Assembly (NCBI GenBank): GCA_022711465.1
Contig: JAKLEZ010000037.1
Location: forward strand, 1-43,336
DNA from: Planctomycetota bacterium
GTDB lineage: Bacteria; Planctomycetota; Phycisphaerae; UBA1845; PWPN01
DNA length: 43,336 nt
Direction of reading: 5' to 3'
Shown: in pieces, positions 33,501 to 40,400 of the stretch
Numbering within the stretch: the stretch's first letter is position 1
Layout: each line of letters begins with the position of its first letter
Program-made: the position numbers and the translations under genes
The notes under the pieces: model-generated
What the model was told of the DNA's origin: nothing
The model's input: only the letters and a program-made list of their open reading frames with translations
Database searches by the model: none

Positions 33501-35289
33501 GGTGGCGGTCAATAATGATGAGGGCATCCGGCATCAGGTCAATGATCGAAGCCAATCGCCGCTCGGATTCCCGGAGGGCATCCTCCACCCGCTTGCGGTC
33601 GGTGATGTCGGTGAACATGGCGAAAGCGCCGATCTTGACGCCGCGGTCGTCGAAGAGAGGCGTTGCGCTCACCTGGCACGGAACATGGGTCCCGTCAGGG
33701 CGGGTGAGTTCGATGTCGTAGGTGTCGGCTTCGCCGCGTGCGCGGCGCGCGGTCTCTTCCCTGAAAACCCGGGTGTTCTCCTCGTCGGTGAATTCGAAAA
33801 TGCGGTGCCCAACGATCCCCTCGCGCGGGCGTCCCAAGATCTGGCACATGGCGGGGTTGACGTCGAGGGTGACCGAATCGTTATCGATCAGCCAGAAGCC
33901 TTCTTTCGACGTCTCCAGAATACGGTGGATCTTGCGTTCGCTAGCGGCCAAGGCGTCCTCCGCCCTTTTCCGCTCCGTCAGGTCGCGCAGGATGGCCACG
34001 GCTGCAGGTTTCCCACCCAGCGAGGTCAGGCTGAGAGAGACCTCCGTCGGAAAGACTTCGCCTGTACGCTTCTGGTGGAACCATTCGAAGCGCAGAGATC
34101 CCATCTGCCGGAGCTCCTGGACGATCTGCTCCTGCTTCTGACGGGAGGACAGGCCATCGGCCTGGAGTTCGGGCGAGAACTCGTGTGGCCAGCGGCCGAC
34201 GAGATCGGAGGGACTCTCATAGCCCAACATTCGGAAGGCCGCCTCGTTCACGTCCCGGATGCCCGTCTCGTCGAAGAAGAAAACCGCATCCTGGGGTGCG
34301 TTGAATACGGCCCGGAACATCCGCTCACGGCGGACTCGCTCAGTGATGTCCGTGAAAGTAATCACCGCGCCCGTGATCCGTCCGTCCTCCATCATCGGCA
34401 TGGCGCTGTACTCGACCGGGAAATCCGTACCGTCCTTGCGCCAGAGATGCTCGTCCTCCACCCGACAGGCCTCGCCGTGTCTGCAGACCGCAAGCATGGG
34501 ACACTCTTCCGCCGGGTAAGGGCTGCCGTCAGGGCGGTGATGGTGAATGAGACTGTGTGTGGGCCGGCCGATGAGTTCCTCCATGGTGTACCCCAGCAGG
34601 CGGCAGGCCGAGGGGTTCACGAAGGTAATGCGGTCCTCGGTATCGACGCCGAAGATGCCCTCGGCGGCAGCATCGAGAATCCGGCGGGTCTGCTGCTCCT
34701 GCGCAGCCACCCGCTCTTTGCCGACGGTCGCCACCAGTTCGGCAAAACCGGCCAGGAATCCCAGGATGGCCGGGAGGCGGTCCTCGTGCACGATCGGGAC
34801 TTCCCGGAGCGCCTGCAGGTACTCTTCCGTGTCGAACCCGTATGCTTCCGATTGCCTGCCGAAGGCCACCTCGTCCGGCGGCTTCAAGAGGAACTGGCCG
34901 ACGAAAACATTGGCCACGTGCCGTCCGTGGATCAGGACAGGTGAGGCTGCGTTGGTCAAGCCTTGCGGGCATGTGTACAGGGAGAAGCGTTTGCCGGCCT
35001 CAAGGCGCGTGGCCAACACCGTATCACTCTCGATGCAACGGGCGAGTGTTTGCGGATGGACCCGATGAAACTGCGTGCATATCCGTTCCCATCGGGCACC
35101 GACAAACACGTTCCCTCTCATGTCCACGATGGAGGTTGCGATGCCGACGACATCGCAGAAATGCTCGAGCAGTGTCTGCATCTTCCCACGGTCAAGCAAA
35201 TCGTCCAGTTCATGGCGGCGATTGCCTGTGGGTGCCGGGTGGTCACCTGGGATGCTGTGGGCCGAGGCACCTGACACATCATGACTCAT
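30493..35289 (-). CDS. hybrid histidine kinase with PocR sensory domain, five PAS, two REC and Hpt
   Basis: This 1598-residue soluble kinase has, in order: a PocR ligand domain (about 25-195; HFCDVVGIATSIVDMRGNVF, CPQGLTNAASPVLIHGRHVA) and five PAS/PAC units (about 200-835). HisKA carries H862 in FLANMSHEIRTPMNAV, followed by HATPase_c (DTGIGM, GGTGLGLAIS). REC1 has D1162 (VIMDWMLPG) and REC2 D1303 (ILMDVQMPEMDG). The Hpt has H1452 (AHAIAGAAGN). The PocR domain is known as a sensor of small alcohols and diols. The gene overlaps the glycerol dehydrogenase stop (ATGA) and the response regulator start. There is no signal peptide, so it senses intracellular metabolites. Confidence 0.93.
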   Translation of the reverse strand: MSHDVSGASAHSIPGDHPAPTGNRRHELDDLLDRGKMQTLLEHFCDVVGIATSIVDMRGNVFVGARWERICTQFHRVHPQTLARCIESDTVLATRLEAGKRFSLYTCPQGLTNAASPVLIHGRHVANVFVGQFLLKPPDEVAFGRQSEAYGFDTEEYLQALREVPIVHEDRLPAILGFLAGFAELVATVGKERVAAQEQQTRRILDAAAEGIFGVDTEDRITFVNPSACRLLGYTMEELIGRPTHSLIHHHRPDGSPYPAEECPMLAVCRHGEACRVEDEHLWRKDGTDFPVEYSAMPMMEDGRITGAVITFTDITERVRRERMFRAVFNAPQDAVFFFDETGIRDVNEAAFRMLGYESPSDLVGRWPHEFSPELQADGLSSRQKQEQIVQELRQMGSLRFEWFHQKRTGEVFPTEVSLSLTSLGGKPAAVAILRDLTERKRAEDALAASERKIHRILETSKEGFWLIDNDSVTLDVNPAMCQILGRPREGIVGHRIFEFTDEENTRVFREETARRARGEADTYDIELTRPDGTHVPCQVSATPLFDDRGVKIGAFAMFTDITDRKRVEDALRESERRLASIIDLMPDALIIIDRHRRVVAWNKATEALTGVPAASILGKGDYEYALPFYGKRRPILIDLVQLSQEDLEKEYASIKRDGPVLIGEAYLPLGGGGAYLQGRARILNDENGAYAGAIEILHDFTERKIAEDGLQDRLMFQQALLDSIPYPIFVKDAGARFLGCNTAYEKAFGILSDSLRGKTVLDLEYIPEDERRRFHAEDTAVIRDASRLSYELPITYADGQTHVTLYSVDGFHLADGRPGGLIGLLVDITERKDLEEELRIAKRRAEEATEMKSMFLANMSHEIRTPMNAVINMTGLTLDTELTPRQRQYLSVVHGSARSLLALINDILDFSKIEADRLELEESPFSLRDELEQITETFRAKVIEKHVELIVHVPASVPDHLIGDALRFRQVVTNLLSNAFKFTNQGEVMVEVATATTFPAGDVALPGKVDLLVSVRDTGIGMTDEQQARLFEAFSQADTSTTRKYGGTGLGLAISRRLARMMGGDITVESKSGLGTTFFFTARVGCEETRDAPLRTPPPGIGERPILVVDDSETSRGLLKTLLTGWSIPVVAVGTAEEALTLLEQRNRKDAENPFGLVIMDWMLPGMDGIEAAARIRGRPETRSLPIVVISAYAGKEEEARCADIGVNMFLSKPITASLLFNSLAEVEGAKVHAVRRAPDVPLEREFEGVRALLAEDNEANQMVALELLSRLGIELEVAANGREAVEMARRQPDRYEAILMDVQMPEMDGLEATRVLRADPVFHRVPIIAMTANAMKRDLDACLAVGMNDHITKPIDRRALLATLRRWLPRMTTNVGSTAVPPQPVSTPAEDVPPALEGVNVADTLTRLGLGFESLRKMLIRFADGQSGTLGQLRAAVLAGDGAAAAQHAHAIAGAAGNLGADDLRAAAKALEQAGREGRRDLEDLLRAVDERANTVFRSVDSLRERPESGPAGAPSPFDPVRLRVTLEQLAVALGNCDPSASSDALTQLASLGMPADMAGDLARVRELADGYEYDAAATIVAQLLPLVETRSEGPL

Positions 35290-36413
35290 GGCCGTTTACA
35301 CCTCTCACGCCCGGTCATTCCCCCGACAGTCTTTCTCGCCCGGCCAATGGCGTCCACCGCCAGCATGGCATCGAGCACTCTGTCCGGAGTGATGACGCCG
35401 GCCTCATGATGGACGGACTGCCCGGGAGCACAGGTGTTTTGAGCCGCGGCCATCAGCTTCTCCCGGCTGGCCTTTCCCAGGCCGATGTCCTCAAGCGTCG
35501 TCGGCAGACCGACATCCTCGCAGAACGAGAAAACGGTTTCCGATTCCTGCGCAGATGCATCTGCGAGCTGAAGGCCGGCTAGGACGCCGAAGGCGACCTT
35601 CTCGCCGTGGTAAAACGAGTGGGTCTCCGCCAATGCAGTCAGGCCGTTGTGAATGGAATGCGCGGCAGCCAATCCGGCGCTTTCAAAACCGATCCCGCTT
35701 AACAGGATGTTGGCTTCGACTACGTGCTCCAAAGCCGGTGTAACGATATGCCGTTCACTGGCGAGTTTGGCCACCACACCATAAGCAAGCAGTGTTTCAT
35801 AACAGAGTTTGGCAATGTGCAGTCCCGCCTCCAAGCTGTGTCCGCCGCACTCGTTCGCCGACTGCGTTCGGCTGCAGGACCTGGCTTCAAACCAGGTGGA
35901 CAGCGCGTCCCCCATGCCCGCTACCAGAAAACGCGTCGGCGCCGCAGCGATGATCCCCACATCAACCAGAACCGCCGCCGGGTTCGTCTTCTGGTAGCAG
36001 ACGGCCTCGAAAACCCCGTCCTGCGAGTAGATCACCGCGCACCCGCTGCACGGTGCATCAGTCGAAGCGATGGTGGGTACAACGATCACGGGGATGCCGG
36101 CCCGGTCGGCGACAATTTTAGCGGTGTCGATGGTCTTTCCTCCGCCCATGCCGACCAGGACATCCACGTGCCTTTGCGAAACAACACCGGACAGCCGAGT
36201 CAACTCCTTCTCGCAGCATTCGCCGCGGAATGACTCCACCGGGACGCCCTGCGCAAGGAAGTCGATGCCGCATGCGGGCAGGATCCTCTCGCTCACCGAT
36301 GGGGAGGCCACGATCAGCCCCTGCTTCCCCAGCAGGCCGATCAGCGCGGGCAGTTCGCTTATCGCGCCGACCCCTTGGATGTACTTTCCAGGAAACACGG
36401 CCTTCTTGTACAT
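35286..36413 (-). CDS. gldA: glycerol dehydrogenase (NAD+, zinc-dependent)
   Basis: This 375-residue type III alcohol dehydrogenase oxidises glycerol to dihydroxyacetone with NAD+. The NAD site is GMGGGKTIDTAK, with VIVVPTIASTDAPCSGCAV for ligand contacts. Metal ligands are in GMGDALSTWFEA (Asp), AAAHSIHNGL (His) and FYHGEKVAFGVL (His). The opening MYKKAVFPGKYIQG is typical. The ATG at 36413 sits eight bases after the truncated cytosine-deaminase-like gene. Its stop overlaps the kinase start, so metabolic enzyme and sensor share an operon. Confidence 0.95.
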   Translation of the reverse strand: MYKKAVFPGKYIQGVGAISELPALIGLLGKQGLIVASPSVSERILPACGIDFLAQGVPVESFRGECCEKELTRLSGVVSQRHVDVLVGMGGGKTIDTAKIVADRAGIPVIVVPTIASTDAPCSGCAVIYSQDGVFEAVCYQKTNPAAVLVDVGIIAAAPTRFLVAGMGDALSTWFEARSCSRTQSANECGGHSLEAGLHIAKLCYETLLAYGVVAKLASERHIVTPALEHVVEANILLSGIGFESAGLAAAHSIHNGLTALAETHSFYHGEKVAFGVLAGLQLADASAQESETVFSFCEDVGLPTTLEDIGLGKASREKLMAAAQNTCAPGQSVHHEAGVITPDRVLDAMLAVDAIGRARKTVGGMTGRERCKRP

Positions 36414-36421
36414 GTGAACTC

Positions 36422-37087
36422 CTATCTGTTCGGCGCATTCTGTGAGCGTCCGGATTCCTCGGCTAGGTCGAAGATCAGCTCCATATGCCGCTGACTGTCG
36501 GTGGGCGTGGGCTCGTGATGCGCGATGCCGCCGACCAGGTCCACCCCCATCCTCAGCGCAGCCCGCATGCGATCGATCGCTCCCGGGCCACGCAAAATGC
36601 CGTCCTGCGGAAAGGCCACCAGCTCGATGTCCATGCGGTCGCGCGTCCGCTCGCGGGCGGCCAGTACGTCCTCGCACAGCCGCAGCCCGGCCGTCGAGCC
36701 TACGTCCACGTGGTTGCGGATGGCGCCCGTGCCGAAAGCGATTTCGTCGCCGATGCCCCGCAGGGCGCGCTCGCACACACTCTCAGGCGTCATCGTCTGC
36801 TTGGCTTCGCTCCGCAGTCGGATGGCCTCCAGCAACGTGCCGCTCTTGTTCTCGGGCACCCGGTCGAGGGAATAGGCCAGCTCCAGGTGGAGATGCGCGT
36901 CAATGGAACTTGGCACCACCAGCCCACCAGCGGCAGCGATCTGGTCCGCGGCGAACGCGAATCTGCCGCCGGGCGATTCGGTTGCACCTGCAATCTCGCC
37001 GTTCGCGTCGATGTCGATGTGAAACAGACCCGACCGGCCGCGCAGCCGGGCATTCGTGATCCGTCTGATTTGATCAACCAGCTTCAT
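36422..37087 (-). pseudogene. truncated cytosine-deaminase-like amidohydrolase
   Basis: This 221-residue frame starts with ATG 37087 (MKLVDQIRRITNARLRGRSG). It covers the first half of a cytosine-deaminase-like amidohydrolase: VVPSSIDAHLHLELAYSLDR has the H-x-H metal site, with GTGAIRNHVDVGSTAG, and VDLVGGIAHHEPT near the end. The family needs about 400 residues. The downstream metal His and Asp are missing and the tail AEESGRSQNAPNR stops abruptly before the gldA start. It is likely non-functional, or the rest was lost by deletion against gldA. Confidence 0.75.
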
Positions 37088-37410
37088 GCTGTCTTCCTCG
37101 ATGCGAGTTGATGTGGCGCTGACCAGCTTCTTGTAATCCCCAATATAAGACCGCTCTGGCGCATACACAACCGGTCGGGACCACGCAGGACGGCAGGCGG
37201 AAAGACGATAGAGAGTGTTCCGGCGAACAGAGACCCTGGCCGTCCAGGCGGCGTCGGAGCCCAGATCGGGGAGCGTTGAATCCAACGACCCTGCCGGAAG
37301 TCCCGTCAGGGTCCGGTTTTGCACTCGAAGGTGGTTTTCATCTACACCAAGGACACCCACGATGGCCATGCCATCAAGCACCTGGTCTGCCGACAAAGCC
37401 GAGCCGGGCG
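37088..37410. other. intergenic region, no confident gene
   Basis: About 320 bp. The minus strand stays open here (VLDGMAIVGVLGVDENHLRV-like translation near 37320-37410), which looks more protein-like than most noncoding frames. It may be the remnant of another gene, but I cannot assign it. The region must hold the promoter of the deaminase-gldA-kinase operon. Confidence 0.35.
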
Positions 37411-40400
37411 TCATTCAGCGGGCAAAACTAGTCGGAAACCAGAGGTAATACTCCGCCAGGCCGGCGAGGTGTTGTTACGATCCGCCACCGTGCAGAACAT
37501 GGCGGCGTATTCCCAAGAGCCGCCGCGGATCACGCGAAGCTGATCTACCGTGTACCAACTGTCGGTCCATTCCAGAACGTTTCCGCTCATGTCGTAGCAG
37601 CCATAGTAGCTCTTGGCATCATTCCGGCCGCTCGTTCCGTTGTAGTAGCCCACGGGAGTGGGTCCGCCCACACAGGCACCGGCGCCCTCAGGGTGGTAGT
37701 TGCACCAGAGACAGTTGATCACGTCCTGGTGGAAGCCGTACATGTAGAGCTTCTGCTCCTCCGGATCCCAACCCGCAGCCTTCTCCCATTCCTGCTCAGT
37801 CGGCAGTCGGTAGGTACGACCCTCAGCCTGACTCCGCCACGCGGCGAAGGCGGTGGCATCATCGTAGGTCACCCATTGGATCGGGTAGTTGGCCTTGCCG
37901 GCCTTGACCGTATAGGAGTAACTGCCCTTCGGGCCGGTCTGGTCGATCTTCATACCGGGGTAGTAGTGGACCCCCATCTTGTCGATGTCGTTCAGGAACT
38001 CGCAGTACGAGGCGTTGGTGACCTCGTGTTGATCGATGAAGAACGTCGCAAGGTAGATCGGCGGTCCGTTCTGGTAAGTGAACTCGCCGGCTGGGACCAG
38101 CACCATGCCTGGTGGAATGACGCGGACATTCACAGTCAAATTCACGGCCCGTGTCGTGCTTCCGCGGGCGTTCGTGGTGTTGGCCATAGTCAAGGTGTCG
38201 CTGTAGCTGCCCGCAGCCAACCGGCTCGCCTCGGCGTTGACCCGGATCTCCAGGATGTCTGAGGCCCCGGCGGCAAGCTTGCCGCTGGCTCTCGAGAGGG
38301 TGACCCATGCCTGAGTCTTCTCCGCGGTCCAGGTAATGGGTCGGCCGCCGATATTGGAAAGGGTATAGGTCTTACTGGCCGGTGCGAACGGGCCACCTTG
38401 ATCGCCCACACCAACGAATCCATCAGGCTCGGCCACCGACAGAACACCTGGAGGGCGCCGCGGTACAAACCGTAGCTGGAGAATGCCGAAGTCGGATTGG
38501 TCCACGTCGCCGTCAACATCCAAATCCCAACCGGCGCATCCTTCACCGTATGGAATAGCAGGCCCTGAGAAGCAGTTCACGAAGAGTTCAAAATCCTGGA
38601 TCCCGCTCGGAGGACAGCCTTTGGCGTCAACGCTCACCCAGGGATACGTGTTCGGGCACGCATCAAGGCAGTCGGGCACACCATCAGTGTCTTCGTCCTC
38701 GTCTGATACGTCGCAGCCGCATTGACCGGGTGCGACCTTGGCCGGATCGGCAGGACACTCGTCCACACAGTCGGGCGTCCCGTCGCCGTCCGTGTCGGCC
38801 TCGGACACGTCGCAGCCGCATTGACCGGGTGCAACCTTGGCCGGATCGGCGGGACACTCGTCCGCACAGTCGGGCGTCCCGTCGCCGTCCGTGTCGACCT
38901 CGGACACGCCGCAGCCGCATAGACCGGGTGCAACCTTGGCCGGATCGGCAGGACACTCGTCGACGCAGTCGGGCGTCCCGTCGCCGTCCGTGTCGGCCTC
39001 GGACACGTCGCAGCCGCATTGACCGGGTGCAACCTTGGCCGGATCGGCGGGACACTCGTCCGCACAGTCGGGCGTCCCGTCGCCGTCCGTGTCGACCTCG
39101 GATACACCGCAGCCGCATTGGCCGGATGCAACCTTGGCCGGATCGGCAGGACACTCGTCCACACAGTCGGGCGTCCCGTCGCCGTCGGTGTCGACGTCGG
39201 ATACACCGCAGCCACATTGGCCGGATGCAACCTTGGCCGGATCGGCAGGACACTCGTCCGCACAGTCGGGCGTCCCGTCGCCATCCGTGTCGACGTCGGA
39301 TACACCGCAGCCGCATAGACCGGGTGCCACCTTGGCCGGATCGGCGGGACACTCGTCCGCACAGTCGGGCGTCCCGTCGCCATCCGTGTCGACGTCGGAT
39401 ACACCGCAGCCGCATAGACCGGGTGCAACCTTGGCCGGATCGGCGGGACACTCGTCCGCACAGTCGGGCGTCCCGTCGCCATCCGTGTCGACGTCGGATA
39501 CACCGCAGCCGCATAGGCCGGGTGCAACCTTGGCCGGATCGGCGGGACACTCGTCCGCACAGTCGGGCGTCGCGTCGCCGTCGGTGTCGACGTCGGATAC
39601 ACCGCAGCCGCATAGACCGGGTGCAACCTTGGCCGGATCGGCGGGACACTCGTCCGCACAGTCAGGCGTCGCGTCGCCGTCGGTGTCGACCTCGGAAACG
39701 CCGCAGCCGCATAGACCGGGTGCAACCTTGGCCGGATCGGCGGGACACTCGTCCGCACAGTCGGGCGTCCCGTCGCCATCCGTGTCGACCTCGGACACGC
39801 CGCAGTCGGGCGTCCCATCGCCGTCGGTGTCGACGTCGGGCACACCGCAGCCGCATTGGCCGGGTGCAACCTTGGCCGGATCGGCAGGACACTCGTCCAC
39901 ACAGTCGGGCGTCCCATCGCCGTCGGTGTCGACGTCGGGCACGCCGCAACCGCATTGACCGGGTGCAACCTTGGCCGGATCGGCAGGACACTCGTCGACG
40001 CAGTCGGGCGCCCCATCGCCGTCGGTGTCGACCTCGGAAACGCCGCAGCCGCATTGGCCGGGTGCAACCTTGGCCGGATCGGCAGGACACTCGTCCACAC
40101 AGTCGGGCGTCCCGTCGCCATCCGTGTCGAGGTCGGACACGTCGCAGCCGCATCGGCCGGGTGCAACCTTGGCCGGATCGGCGGGACACTCGTCCGCACA
40201 GTCAGGCGTCCCGTCGCCATCCGTGTCGAGGTCGGACACGTCGCAGCCGCATCGGCCGGGTGCAACCTTGGCCGGATCGGCGGGACACTCGTCGACGCAG
40301 TCGGGCGTCCCATCGCCGTCCGTGTCGACCTCCGACACGTCGCAGCCGCATCGGCCGGGTGCAACCTTGGCCGGATCGGCAGGACACTCGTCGACGCAGT

